Source: Alternaria dauci (taxonomy: Eukaryota; Ascomycota; Dothideomycetes; Pleosporales; Pleosporaceae). Taken from it: DNA of 64,000 nucleotides. The position numbers were made by a program, and so were the translations under genes. Below the pieces are notes generated by a model, which was given only the letters and a program-made list of their open reading frames with translations, did not search any database and was not told the DNA's origin. The stretch is from positions 2,542,001 to 2,606,000 of the forward strand of contig NC_091280.1 of assembly GCF_042100115.1 (NCBI RefSeq), read 5' to 3'. Numbering within the stretch: the stretch's first letter is position 1; each line of letters starts with the position of its first letter. Shown piece after piece: positions 1 through 11,078 of the stretch.

Positions 1-469
1 GCTCTGGCGCTGTGGATGGAGATTCTGTGCCAACGTAGTTGCGAACGGAGACTGATATATGTAGGGCTGATGGTCATGGGTGGCGATAAACAAGCGTTCC
101 GCCAGTATCATGATCATAACAGATGACAGGGAGTCAGCAACATATTCCTGGACGACTATCAAGAAACTTTAGCTTCGATAAGCTATTTCAGTAAGCAGGA
201 TGAGTCTGTATACCGGAGTTCGACAGCATTGACCAATATGAGCACAGTGGTCTGCTTATTCCACAGATGGGAAATATCGTTTTCTCCAGCAAAAGCCACT
301 AAGCATTTTGAAACTGCCCTGACACTGTAGCACAGTGCCTTCGAAGCTTTTTTTTTGTAGTGGAGACTTGTTCTGGTTCTACGAGCCCAATCGGTTTCCT
401 CACTGCAAGCTGGGGGCGTCGGTGAGAGAAATGCCCTTTGACAACATTGAGTACAGTGAATCTCGATGG
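1..469. other. Unique sequence left of the transposon block
   Basis: No gene is supported here. Short open frames exist on both strands, but none has a recognisable domain, consistent codon use or plausible splice structure. The stretch ends at the TA target site (470-471) of transposon T1. Confidence 0.5.
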
Positions 470-471
470 TA

Positions 472-2600
472 CCGTGCCGGACGGCGAAACGCCCCGGACG
501 GCGAAACGCCCGCTTCGCCCCACCAACCACCACCACCCCCATCTACACCAACTCCGCCACGCCGCGATCGCCGCAAATGGAGCCTATCGACGCTGCAATT
601 GCAGCTCTAGATGCTCTAGGACCTAGAGAAAAACTTATATACACGTAGATCGCGAAGAGATTTGGCGTTGATCGTAGAACGCTCGCGCGGCGGCATCAAG
701 GTCTTACTACCTCGCGCGCTATCTGCTACCAAGACCAGCAAGCTCTCTACCCACAACAGGAAATCGAGCTTATACAATATATCGATCGACTAAGTGTCCG
801 ATAGATACCACCTAGTAGAGATAAGGTACGAGGATTTGCTTCAGAGCTTGCGCGGAAAGAGGTAGGCTACCATTGGGTTGATCGCTTTGTTCAGCGCTAT
901 CCCGATCTTCTTAAACCAAAACTGGTCACCCCGATGAATCGCAGTCGCCACGGAGCAGATTCAGGACTGAAATACAAGCTATACTCCGAGCTTGTACGCG
1001 ATAAACTCAGTCAATACAATATTGAGCCGCGGCATATCTACAATATGGACGAGAAGGGCTTTATGATCGGAGTCCAAACGCGATCAAAGAGGATCTTCAC
1101 TCGAGCCTCTCTAGAATCCGGAATCAGAAGGTCTTTGCTCCAAGATGGCAACCGAGACTGGATAACCCTGATTGCTTGTATTTGCGCTGATGGATCTCAT
1201 CTTGATCCAAGCCTTATCTACCAAGGTCAGCCGGGATCAATCCAGAACTCGTGGTTGCAAGGCTTTGATCCAGATAGCCACCGCGCCCGAATAATCTCAT
1301 CCTCCTCTGGCTGGTCAAACAATGATATCAGGCTTCAGTGGCTTAAACAGGTGTTTGATCCTGCCACCAAAGCAAAAGCTCGATCGTCTTACCGGTTGTT
1401 GTTTATGGATGGCCATCAATCCCACCTCACGATGGATTTTATCGACTATTGCGATCAGAATAAGATTCTGCTAGTAATGTTTCCGCCTCACGCGACCCAT
1501 ACTTTGCAGCCACTCGACGTTGCCCTGTTCAAGCCTCTATCGACTGCGTACTCAAATGAGCTATCGAGCTTTATAGATCAGTGCCGTGGACTGCTACCTA
1601 TTACCAAAAGCCACTTCTTCCCGCTGTTCTGGAGAGCCTGGGAGGCCTCCTTCAAGGAATCTACGATCCTCCGGGCGTTTAAAGTTACAGGCCTATCGCC
1701 CTTTAATCCAGAGATAATACTTCAAAAGTTCAGAACTATGGCTGCTGAGAGCGATAGCGACTCGTCCAACCTCAGCGCTTCTGATTAGAAAAAGATCAGG
1801 CAGCTGATTGATTGCGCTGTCAATCACAAAGAGAGTAGAAAGATCTCGCAGCTTAATCGAACTATTATAAAGCTATCCACCCAATCAAAGCTAGTCCAAC
1901 GCGAAAACGAGAAGTTGAGAGAAGCTCTCATTAATGAACGGCAGCGGAAGCAGCGATCCCAGCCTGGAGCACTTGAGCAATCTGAAGATTATCACGGTGG
2001 AGCTAATTTCTGGTCACCGCGGAAGGTGCGGGAAGCTCGCAGCCTCTACGAGCAGAAGAAGCACGATCAAGAGCTATTACAACAGCAGAAAGCTGCTGCA
2101 ATCCAAGCTCGGGAGGAGTTAAAGCTGACTAAAGCGCGCGAGATTGATGCAAGGCGTCAGGCGCGAGCGGAGGCGAGGCTACTAAGGGAAAGGCAGAGGG
2201 CTGATGAAGCGGCTGAGCGAGCAGCTCGTCAAGCAGCCCGCAAAGCAGCAAAACGACTTCAACAAACTATCAAAACTTCCCAGAAGAGTAAGAAGAAGAG
2301 CCTTCGAGCTCATACAAAACCAAAACCAAAAAAATCCATCGTTTGTGATCGTGGTAGTGGTGCGCAGCTATCTACTCGCCCAACAAGTCCACCACCGATT
2401 CAATCGCGACGTAGGCGCGATATCAAGTTGCCAGCTAGATTTAAGTAGACAGAATTCTGCCATACTATCTCTTAATCGTAACACTAAAAGATCTTGCAAT
2501 AATAGCTATTTAGTGCGACTTGACCGCCTCATCTTTGTGGTAGGTTTGGTAGGGCGGAGCGGGCGTTTCGCCGTCCGGGGCGTTTCGCCGTCCGGCACGG
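472..2600 (+). mobile_element. T1, Fot1/pogo-like DNA transposon
   Basis: A 2,129-bp element flanked by TA (470-471 and 2601-2602). The terminal inverted repeats are about 54 bp and match almost perfectly. Each holds two tandem copies of the 17-bp unit CGGACGGCGAAACGCCC (left copies 478-494 and 495-511). One transposase gene on the plus strand fills most of the element. The right-hand TA is also the left-hand TA of T2, so the two elements abut with only that dinucleotide between them. Confidence 0.95.
577..2448 (+). pseudogene. T1 transposase, three in-frame stops
   Basis: This frame encodes a Fot1/pogo-type transposase that would cut and paste the element at TA dinucleotides in the nucleus. 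The N-terminus holds a helix-turn-helix (FGVDRRTLARRH, about residues 29-40) followed by a second DNA-binding domain. The catalytic core has D158 (YNMDEKGF), D278 (FMDGHQSH) and D314 (LQPLDVALF), which is DD35D spacing. The tail is rich in Lys, Arg, Glu and Ala, contains GGANFWSPRKV, and ends near KLPARFK. In-frame TAG codons at 646, 803 and 1786 break it, two of them ahead of the catalytic core, so no full-length product is expected. The start at 577 is chosen by alignment with sister elements (MEPIDAAI versus MDPIQEAI). Confidence 0.88.
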
Positions 2601-2602
2601 TA

Positions 2603-4713
2603 CCGAGGTGGGACGCGTGATGCTCGGAGACAAGTGATGCTCACCCCAACAACATTGCGACGACGGCAAACATGAGGCTGCGCAACCACGTACAATAGTT
2701 ACTATCGCGAGATTTTCTAGAGTATTAATCTATAGACGTAGCTCTACAACTTTGCTTATCTAAACTTGGCTGGGGTATTAACAGTCCGGCCGCGGCGGGT
2801 GAGTGTTGGTGGAGGTGCCGGTGCAGGCACCTCAGCCATAGCACCCCCCCTAGCACCACCCAGGCGTTGTTTTTTTAGCTGTTGCTTTGCAGCAGGCTTT
2901 GGAGCCTTACGCTTACTGCTTTGGGAAGTTTGCATAGCTTCTAGGGCGTTGCGAGCCTCACAATCCTTGATTACCTGAGCAGCCTTGGCAGCCTTCTCTT
3001 TCTTCTTCCTCTCCTTCTCCTTCACCCGCTCCTCACGCTTCATACGGGCCTGTTCTTCGGCAATAAGTTTAGCCTCAGCCTTCAATTCCTTTGTCCGAAG
3101 TCGGTTGCGTTTTTCCTCCTCTATCTCACGCTCATTTTCCATCCTCCGATCGGTGGCATGACGTATAGTCCTTGGTGACAGAAGTAGAGCCCTTGAATGA
3201 TTATCCCTATTTGCCTGAACATCTAGAGCGTTGACAGGGGTCTCATAGTCCCTTTGCTTCCGTCCTAACGCGTACCTAAGGCCATTGTTCTCATGTTCTA
3301 GTATAGCCTGATGGGCTTGTAGTGAAAGGAGCGTCTCCTTTACTACAGCCGCCTCGTGACTATCAGGGGTAATAGTATTTGCCATGAGCGTGCCTACTGT
3401 ACGTCGGTTGACAGTATCAATCGCAGTAGGGTACTCAGGAGGCTCTGGTGTTGTTGTACGGAACTTTTTGAGCACCTCCTCTGGCTCCCATGGGACGATC
3501 CTAGTGGTTGCAAATGAGGACTGGACGTTGGTGACAGTAAAGGAGTTGTCCCAGGCTTGCTTGAACAGGTGATAGAAGTCTCCCTTCTTGAGTGAAAGGA
3601 GCCCTTGGGTCTTGGCAAGGTACTCCGCGAGCTGGTGGCTGTACGCAGAACTTAGGGGTGAGAAGAGCCCTACATCTAGCGGCTGCAACGTGTGGGTACT
3701 ATGAGGAGGTAGTAACAAGGGTAAGATCCTCCGGGGTCTGCAATACTCCATAAACTCTGGGGTTTGATGGGATGAGTGGCCGTCCAGGAGGAGTAGTCGA
3801 TGACGTAGGGGGGCCTTGTCCTTTGTATACCTATCAAACACGTCCTCTAGCCAAGCCACGCCTACCTTGTTGTTGCTCTATCCCGTCTCGGTACTGCCTA
3901 CCATTACCTGATCGTCCTCGTACTTAATATCCTTTACCCATCGCTCTTGAATGTTGCCTGAAGGCGAGGCGTATAGTATAGTGGGTGGGACTACGCTCCC
4001 ATCAGCACATACAGCCGCTATCACTGTCAACCACTCTCTGGATCCGTCCTGTATAGGTTGACGACGACCCCCTCGCTCCCATGAGTCCCTACTAAAGACT
4101 CTGTAGGTACCTTCACCTCTACCAAGGTGGAAGCCCTTCTCATCCATATTGTATATATCACCCGGCCTGACGTGATATTTGAGAAGGATCCTGGCCAAAT
4201 CTTGAAACCAGTACTCGTACTTGTATAGGGAATCTGCCTTGTGGCGGAGTCGGTCCTTCCCCTTGCCGTGATGTGATTTCAGCTCATCTTTGTGACGCTG
4301 AAGGAAGCGCGACACCCAACGTAGAGAGGCAGGCTTCTTAGCAATAGATGTGCAGAAACTTTGTAGCATACGCCTAGAAGGGGGCAAGCCCTCCTCTGTT
4401 AATTGTCTGATGTAGTTTACGAGATCTACCTCTTGTTGTTGACTGAGTAATTGCTGGTTGAGTGATTTGGTGGCATGTGAGATACATTTGCCTTGGTGTT
4501 GGCGAGCGAGCGTGTGTCGTGATACACCGAACTGCGCAGCGACTTTAGTATACGAGGATCGTGCATTCGATGGCTGCGATTCTAAAAATTCAATCGCTGC
4601 ATTGATTGGATCCATATTGGGCGAGATGTCGCGTGTTGAAGGTACAGGGAAAATGTTGTTGTTGTGGTGGGGTGAGCATCACTTGTCCCCGAGCATCACG
4701 CGTCCCACCTCGG
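2603..4713 (-). mobile_element. T2, Fot1/pogo-like DNA transposon
   Basis: A 2,111-bp element with near-identical inverted termini beginning CCGAGGTGGGACGC. It is flanked by TA at 2601-2602 and 4714-4715, both shared with neighbouring elements (T1 and T3). The terminal repeats contain the doubled motif GTGATGCTC at 2617 and 2634. The transposase gene is on the minus strand. Confidence 0.94.
2756..4615 (-). pseudogene. T2 transposase, nearly intact, one UAG
   Basis: A Fot1/pogo-type transposase of about 619 codons read from 4615 down to 2756. It is open except for one TAG at 3878-3880, which replaces a conserved Trp in the motif G-W-S-N-N. The helix-turn-helix is FGVSRHTLARQH. The catalytic residues are the Asp of YNMDEKGF, of LLLDGHSSH and of LQPLDVGLF, with 35 residues between the last two. 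A long charged coiled-coil-like tail follows and ends in NTPAKFR. The tail is more divergent than in T1, T4, T5, T6 and T10: the FWSPRK block is reduced to LLSPRT. This is one of the two best-preserved transposases in the window. The single stop fits a RIP-type G-to-A change, although readthrough cannot be excluded from sequence. Confidence 0.9.
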
Positions 4714-4715
4714 TA

Positions 4716-4971
4716 CCGTGTCCGTGCACGCAATGAGCCGGGTCACGCAATGAGCCACCCCACAACATTAATACCTTAATATAAAATACGTTATAACTCC
4801 ACCACCATGAACCCGATCGACAAGGCAATTGAAGAAATCGAATCGCGTGAAGAAGGCGCAGATTTTACCTATCGCGAAGTTGCAAAACGGTACGGAGTTG
4901 ATCGAACAACGCTGGCTCGAAGGCACCAACGGAAATGTCAGCCACGAGAGCTTGCCCATCGATCCCTACAC
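4716..4971 (+). mobile_element. T3, truncated pogo-like element (5' end only)
   Basis: Only the left terminus and the start of the transposase remain. The terminus follows a TA at 4714-4715 and carries CACGCAATGAGCC twice (4727 and 4744). The element is cut at 4971, where T4a begins after TA 4972-4973. No matching right terminus is seen in the window, and the sequence right of the palindrome (after 15038) does not continue it. Confidence 0.85.
4807..4971 (+). pseudogene. T3 transposase N-terminal fragment
   Basis: The first 55 codons of a pogo-like transposase, starting MNPIDKAIEEIESR and including the helix-turn-helix YGVDRTTLARRH. The frame breaks where T4a abuts. The catalytic core is absent. 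It resembles the T10 N-terminus more than those of T1 or T4. Confidence 0.85.
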
Positions 4972-4973
4972 TA

Positions 4974-7086
4974 CCGAGGATCACCGCGAAACGCCGGCCA
5001 CCGCGAAACGCCCGATCCGAACACCAAAACAGCCCAACAACTCGAGGTTATAGAGCCTCACACAATAGCTATTATCGCGATCTTTTTTCGAAGTATGGTC
5101 TACAGAGGCTATATAGCATATTGCGCTACAAATATCGCTTTGGAGTAGTAATTGCGCGGCCGCGTCGTGACTAGATAGCTGGTGCGCCTGCGACAGCACC
5201 TTGAGGCTCTCTATCACCTGCAGGCCTCACAATAGCTCTCTTTTTAGCAGTAGCTCTAGCAGGAGCCTTAAGGCTACGCTTCTTACTCTTTTGGGAGGTT
5301 TTGAGAGCTTATTGGAGTCGTTTTGCAGTCCTGCGAGCGGCTGCCCTAGAAGCCTTTTCAGCAGCCTTCTTAGCCTTCTCCTTCTCCCTCACCGACCTAG
5401 CCGCATCTCTTGCCTGACGCCTCATTTCCTTCTCCCTTACCTTTGAATGCCTTGCCTCCTCACGAAGCCTGTTTGCCTCAGCCTTTTGGTGTTGTAGCTG
5501 CTCCTCCTCGCGCTCCTGGAGCTGCTGACGATCACGTGCCTCCTTCACCTTCCTTGGAGACCAGAATACAGCTCCACCTTGATACTCCTCAGGCTCCTGC
5601 AGTAGGAGAGGCTTGCCTCGCTTCCTGCGCGTTCGCTCATTGATTAGAGCCTCGCGTAGGCCCTTCACCTCATGCTCAAGAAGAGTCTTTTGAGTTGAGA
5701 TTTGGTGGAAAGCTTGGCCCAGCTTTTGAGCTCGTCTATCACCTCGATCCTTCACTACCTGACGCAGAAGGCCTTCAGTCTTCCTCCAGTTTGAGGCGCT
5801 TAAGGCTGAGGACTCGCTATCGCTTGAGGGAGGAGATATAGCAAAGCGTTGAAGGATTACTTCTGGGTTAAAGGGTGAGAGGCCTGTAACCTCAAAAGCC
5901 TTTAGGATCGTCGTTTCCTTAAAGGAATCCTGCCAGGCTTAGTAGAAGAGGGGGAAGAAATCTCTCTTGCTCATTAAGGTAAGACCTTAGCTCCTCTCCA
6001 TAAAATCTGATATCTTAGCCTGGTAAGCTAAGGAGAGAGGTTTAAACATAGCGACGTCGAGCGGCTGCAGCGTGTGGGTTGCATGAGGTGGATATACCAT
6101 AAGGAGGATCTTGTTCTGATTGCAGTACTCGATAAAATCTATTGTAAGGTGAGATCCATGGCCATCAAGGATAAGTAATCGATAGGAAGATCGAGCCTTC
6201 GCCTTTATACCGCGATCGAACACCTATTTAAGCCACGCGAGGCCAATATCGTTGTTCGTCCAGCCAGAGGGTGAGGAGGAGACTCAAACCTGATGAGTCT
6301 CATGATCGAGCGCCTGTAGCTAGGAGTCCTGTATAGAGCTTAAGGCTGACTTGTAGATGAGCGCAGGCTTAAGGTGAGATCCATCAGCGCAGATGCAGGC
6401 TAGCAGTGTTATCCACTCTCTCAATCCATCCTAGATAGTGCTCCTCCTCTTTTCTTTCTCGTACGAGGGTCTATCAAAGATCCTCTTTAATCTACCTAGG
6501 ACACTAAGGAGGAAGCCCTTCTCATCCATGTTGTAGATGTGACGAGGCTCAACGTAATACTGCTCAATTTTTTCGCGCAGGAGATCAAAGTAGAGACTAT
6601 ACTTTCTCCCTAAATCAGCCTTGTGGCGACTATTATCGATACCTATCGTCCATTTTAAGATAAGCTTATCAGGATACCGGTAGATAAAGCGATCGACCCA
6701 GTTTACTCCAAGCTGTCTCTTCGCAATCTGTGAGCTAAAATTTCGTATCATAGCTCGTGTTAGTGGAAGGCCTCGCCTAGTAAGCTGTTTGATATAGAGG
6801 AGGAGCTCCTGTTCTTGCTATAGGTGGAGAGCCTGCTGATTTTGGAAGCGGGTTTCGAGCGAGGTTGATGCGCCTTTATACCTGCGAGCGAGCGTTGTAG
6901 GCTCAACACCATACTTTCTCGCGATTTGCGCATACACAAGTTTTTCTCCAGATTCTAGCGATTCTATAGCTGCGAGTGCAGCCTCTATTAAGTTCATATT
7001 GATAGAGTTACACGTTGTTGAGGTTTTGGTGTTGCATGCACGGATCGGGCGTTTCGCGGTGGCCGGCGTTTCGCGGTGATCCTCAG
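4974..7086 (-). mobile_element. T4a, pogo-like transposon, left palindrome arm
   Basis: A 2,113-bp element with inverted termini containing CACCGCGAAACGCC twice at 17-bp spacing. TA is present at 4972-4973 and 7087-7088. Two further copies of identical length occur: T4b (12924-15036), which is its mirror image in the right arm, and T4c (58831-60943). Confidence 0.95.
5126..6997 (-). pseudogene. T4a transposase, multiple stops
   Basis: A pogo-like transposase read from ATG at 6997 (MNLIEAALAAIESLESG) to the stop at 5126. The helix-turn-helix is YGVEPTTLARRY. The core has YNMDEKGF, LILDGHGSH and LQPLDVAMF, so the three catalytic Asp codons survive, and the conserved G-W-T-N-N tryptophan is intact. 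Several TAG/TAA codons interrupt it, for example after QQALHL. The tail has GGAVFWSPRKV and ends TTPKRYL. The mirror copy T4b differs mainly by C/T and G/A transitions, as expected from RIP. Confidence 0.88.
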
Positions 7087-7088
7087 TA

Positions 7089-8931
7089 CAGTGCACGGTC
7101 ACTCAACGCCCAGGTTCAGTCAACGCCCCACTAACAACACAATATATTCATAAGTATTGCAGCTGTAGCGCAACAACAAATCGTGATAAAATTGCGCAAA
7201 GCTAGGTTTATACTATATACAGGTCTGCAAATATTTTGCGCCATTCCAAATATTTTTGGGGGTGCGGATTGCCCGCGTTTTGGTGGCTCTGGGTGGAACT
7301 AGCTGTGCAACTACCTGGGCTTCTACAGAAGCTGTAGCAACACTAATACGTCTCTGACGCTTTGTAGCTGGCTTATAAGCTTTTGAAGCCTTGCGCTTAC
7401 CCTTTTGGGGGCAATTGTATAGCTTTTTCAGCGTCGCGGAGCCTCTTCTGGTGTTGTTTCTCAGCCAGCTTTGCAGCTATCTCCTTCCTCCGCACCTCCT
7501 GACGTCTCTCCCGCTCAACACGCTTCTCCTGGAGTAGCTGAAGCTTGCAGAGACGAGCTTGCTCCTTCATCTCAGCTATCTCGGCTTTTTGAAGTTGTTG
7601 TTGTTGTACAGCTTGTTGTTGTCGTGATACCTCATCATCCCGAGCTTGTTGTACACGCTTAGGTGACCAGAAAACAGCTCCCCCATGATACCCCTAATTG
7701 CTTTCAAGCTGTAGGGTGTAGGACTTGTTATCCCGTCTCTTTTTGATGGCTAGAGAGTCCCTAAGGCCCCTGACCTCTTCACGGAGGATACTGTTTTGAG
7801 CTGCAATGTGGTGCAAACTTCGTTCAAGCTTTTTGACGTCCTTGCTGCTCTAATCCTTCACCTCACGGCGTACAATTGACTTAAGCTTAAGCCAACCCTC
7901 CCCGGAGAGTACTGACTGGCTGCTGTCAGAATCTGAAGCCTCCTTGGCAAACTTCTTGAGTGCAGCGTCTGGGTTAGCTGGGTGTATACCAGTGGCTTCA
8001 AAAGATCTCTTAATGAGTGGAGGTTTGAATACAGAGGTCCAAGAGCTCCAGAAGAGCGGGAAGAAGTCTCCTGGTCAAATTGAGCAACCCCTGACTGTTC
8101 TGAAGGTATCCAGCCAACGCAGTTGAGTAAGCGTTTGAGAGAGGTTTGAACATCCTAACGTTAAGGGGTTGAAGCGTATAGGTAGCGTGAGGGGGGGAAA
8201 TACAGCCAACAGGATGTTGTTGTCGGTGCAATAATTAATAAAGTCCATTGTTACATAAGATCCATAGCCGTCAAGGAGTAGTAACCGGTACTTAGTTGAA
8301 GCGTATCGTCTAGTCTCTCGTTCGAAAACCTCCTTGAGCTAAGCAAGTCCTATATCGTTGTTGCTCTAGCCGGAGGGAGATAAGGTTACAAAGACTGAGT
8401 GCTCCCCTGCTTGTATAGCATCAACCCAGCTTGATTGAACAGCTCCATTGGATCCCTGGAAGATGAGTGAAGGACTCAAAACGGAGCCATCTGAACAGAT
8501 ACAAGCCAGGACAGTTATCCACTCCGTTGAGCCGTCTTGAAGCGTTGCAGTAACCCCCTTTTGGCTGTAAAGGACCTTGTCGAACACCCGTTTTGATCTT
8601 CTAAGTTCCCCGAGTCGAAATCCCTTCTTGTCCATATTAAATATATGGGTGGGTTGTACGTTGTACTCTTCCATCTTATCGTGTAAGAGCTTGAAATACA
8701 AGCTGTACTTCTCCCCTAATCGGATTTGTGGCGTAACCGGTCCATCCCTTGTTGCCAGCGTGAGATGAGATGAGAGGCGTTCCGGTTGATGAAGCGTGTA
8801 ACCCAGCTATCCGAAACCTCTTTTCCAGCCAAAGATGAAGCAAATTGACGTATCGTCGTCCTTGTAGGTGGCAAACGTCGCTCAGTAAGCGTCTTGACGT
8901 ATCGTACAAGCTCGGCTTCGTGTTGTGGGTG
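7089..8931 (-). mobile_element. T5a, pogo-like transposon lacking its 5' end
   Basis: The transposase 3' side and right terminus are present, with TCAACGCCC doubled at 7103 and 7120. The 5' terminus and the codons for the first helix-turn-helix are missing. The element stops at 8931, where T6 is inserted at TA 8932-8933. The other side of T6 carries the same T5 piece in inverted orientation rather than the missing 5' end. Confidence 0.9.
7213..8928 (-). pseudogene. T5a transposase remnant
   Basis: A pogo-like transposase lacking about the first 60 residues. It begins near VHPQHEAELVRYVK, inside the second DNA-binding domain, and shows FNMDKKGF, a degraded second catalytic block (LLDGYGSY) and the LQPLNV block (third Asp changed to Asn in this arm). 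In-frame stops occur after LRHKSD and at the conserved Trp of SG-W-SNN. Frameshifts follow the catalytic region. The C-terminal conserved block GGAVFWSPKRV is still readable. Confidence 0.82.
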
Positions 8932-8933
8932 TA

Positions 8934-11076
8934 CACTAAATGGCCGCGTGACGAGCCAGGTCGCGTAACGAGCCACCCCACCATCCCAACATTGCGCGTC
9001 GTCCCAACTTCAACACGTCATAACTCCACAACCATGGACCCGATTCAAGAAGCGATTGAATATATCGAATCGCGTGAGGCTGGAGATAGTTTCTCGTACC
9101 GCCAAGTTTCAAAAATATTCGGAGTCAATCGAACAACGCTGTCGCGGCGGCACAAGGGTTCGCAGGGCACCCGTGAAGCCAAAATAGCAAATCAACAACG
9201 ACTCAACCTATAACAAGAGCAGGAGGTTGTCAGTCATATAGACAGAGCTACAAGAGATGGTGTACCGCCTACAGGTAGTATTTTGAAGAATTTTGGATCC
9301 GCTGTTGCGCAGCAAGAGGTCTCCGATAGCTGGGTTAAGCGGTTTCGCCGTCGTCATCCCGACAAGCTCATCACCAAATGGGACACCGGTATCGATCGTG
9401 AGCGTCACGTAGCTGACAGCAAGTATAAGTACGAGTTGTACTTCAACTTGCTGCACTCTAAGATGGTAGAACACAGGATTGACGAGCGCAATACGTACAA
9501 TATGGATGAGAAGGGCTTCTTTGTCGGTATCGCTAACCGCAGAAAGAGGATCTTCTCCAAGGCAGTTTGGGAGGCGGGAGAGCGTACCCAGGCGATGAGG
9601 GATGGTAACAGAGAATGGATTACGCTGTTAGCTTGCGTATGCGCTTCTGGAGATGCACTGCCGCCCGCTCTCATCTACCAGGGCACCTCTGGGGTTCAAT
9701 CAAGCTGGGTTCACGACCTTCTAGAGACCCAAAACCACCAAATATTTGTATCCCACTCAGCTTCGGGATAGTCCAACAACGAGTTAGGTCTTGCCTGGCT
9801 TCAACAGGTGTTCGAACGTCATACAGCAGCCAAAGCTCGCCGTCAATGGCGCCTTCTCATCCTTGACGGGCACGGCAGCCACCTTACGCCCGAATTTTTG
9901 GAGTTTTATGAAGCCAAACGTATCATGGTTATGGTGTATCCTCCCTATTCAACCCACAGCTTGCAGCCGTTAGATGTGGTTCTCTTTGGGCCGCTTTCTA
10001 CTCACTACACCGAGCAGCTTACTCAACACCTCCAGCGAACCCAAGGCCTCTCAAGGATAACCAAACAGGACTTCTATCGTCACTTTTGGCCGGCTTGGAG
10101 CTCTACAATGACTCACGATCTTATATTAAAGAGTTTTCAAGCTACAGGCGTATGGCCGATGGACGCAAGCCGGGTACTTCAACGCTTCAACAACAACCCA
10201 CAACAACAAGATGACGACCCAAGAATTGGGGAGCAAGGCGACGGCGATAGCTGGCCTCAGCTGCGCAAAATTTTTGACGCTGCGGTGGCTGACAAGGCCA
10301 AAATTGAAGCCAAACGGCTGTCCCAAGGCCTGCACTCGCTGCAGGTCAACAACGCGATTCTCCACGCCGAGAACGAGGAGCTACGGGCTGAAATCAACCT
10401 CATTCGAAAGCGTCCGATCAAGTCTACAACACTGACTACACGAGAAGGTGATGAGTGGCACGGCGGAGCTGTATTCTACAGTCCCAGGAAGCTTGCCAGC
10501 GAGCGCGCGCGCAAGGCCGCAGAACTAGACGAAGCCGCGGAGCTACAACTCCAAAAAGCTCGCGATAGAGAGATCAAAGCGGCAGAAGCTGCTGAGAAAA
10601 AGCGCTCTCAAGAAGCTGCAAAGTTGGCTCGACAGCAAGCCAAAATTGCTAAGGATGCGGAGGATCAACGGCAGCGTGAGGAGAAAGCTGCCGCGCGGGA
10701 GCTCAAAAAGCAGCAACAACAAGCTGCAACCACTCAAAAAAGTCGCGATACAGCAACTAAGCGTAAACGAAAAGCCTCACCTAAGCCAGCAAAAAAACCG
10801 ACAAAGCGTCGTCGTGTTATTGCTACATCAAGTCGGGTGGTTGCCAGTCCGCCGAGGGCGCCCTCACCACCCAAATTTGGCCTGCGCAACCGCCAAATCA
10901 AGACGCCAGCGAGATACAAGTAGTGCAAACGCTTTAGTAGCGTCTATATATTAATACACCAAAAACTCTCACGATAATAGCTTTTGTGGGTGGCTCAATA
11001 ACCTCATCTTTTTGATCGTCCGATCTTGGTGGGGTGGCTCGTTACGCGACCTGGCTCGTCACGCGGCCATTTAGTG
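8934..11076 (+). mobile_element. T6, pogo-like transposon at the palindrome centre
   Basis: A 2,143-bp element with inverted termini starting CACTAAATGGCCGCGTGACG, flanked by TA at 8932-8933 and 11077-11078. CGCGTGACGAGCCA and its variant CGCGTAACGAGCCA start at 8945 and 8962. The RIP-degraded T9, once its R1 insertion is removed, has exactly the same length and matching ends, so T6 and T9 are one family. Confidence 0.95.
9034..10923 (+). pseudogene. T6 transposase, two in-frame stops
   Basis: About 630 codons from ATG 9034 (MDPIQEAIEYIESR) to the stop at 10923. The helix-turn-helix is FGVNRTTLSRRH. The core has YNMDEKGFF, LILDGHGSH and LQPLDVVLF. The tail is coiled-coil-like, carries GGAVFYSPRKL, then basic clusters, and ends KTPARYK. 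Two stops interrupt it: TAA at 9211 (a Gln codon in sisters) and TAG at 9769 (the conserved Trp of SG-W-SNN). Both fit RIP-type transitions. The 371 codons downstream of the second stop (9808-10923) are fully open. With T2 it is the best-preserved transposase here. Confidence 0.9.
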
Positions 11077-11078
11077 TA

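Larger units (their letters stand above)
4974..8931 (+). repeat. Left arm of a 3,958-bp inverted repeat
   Basis: This arm (T4a, TA, truncated T5a) is mirrored base for base, apart from scattered transitions, by 11079-15036. Position x on one side pairs with 20010 minus x on the other. Both arms are exactly 3,958 bp, so no net indel separates them. The 2,143-bp T6 and its flanking TAs form the spacer. Confidence 0.95.
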
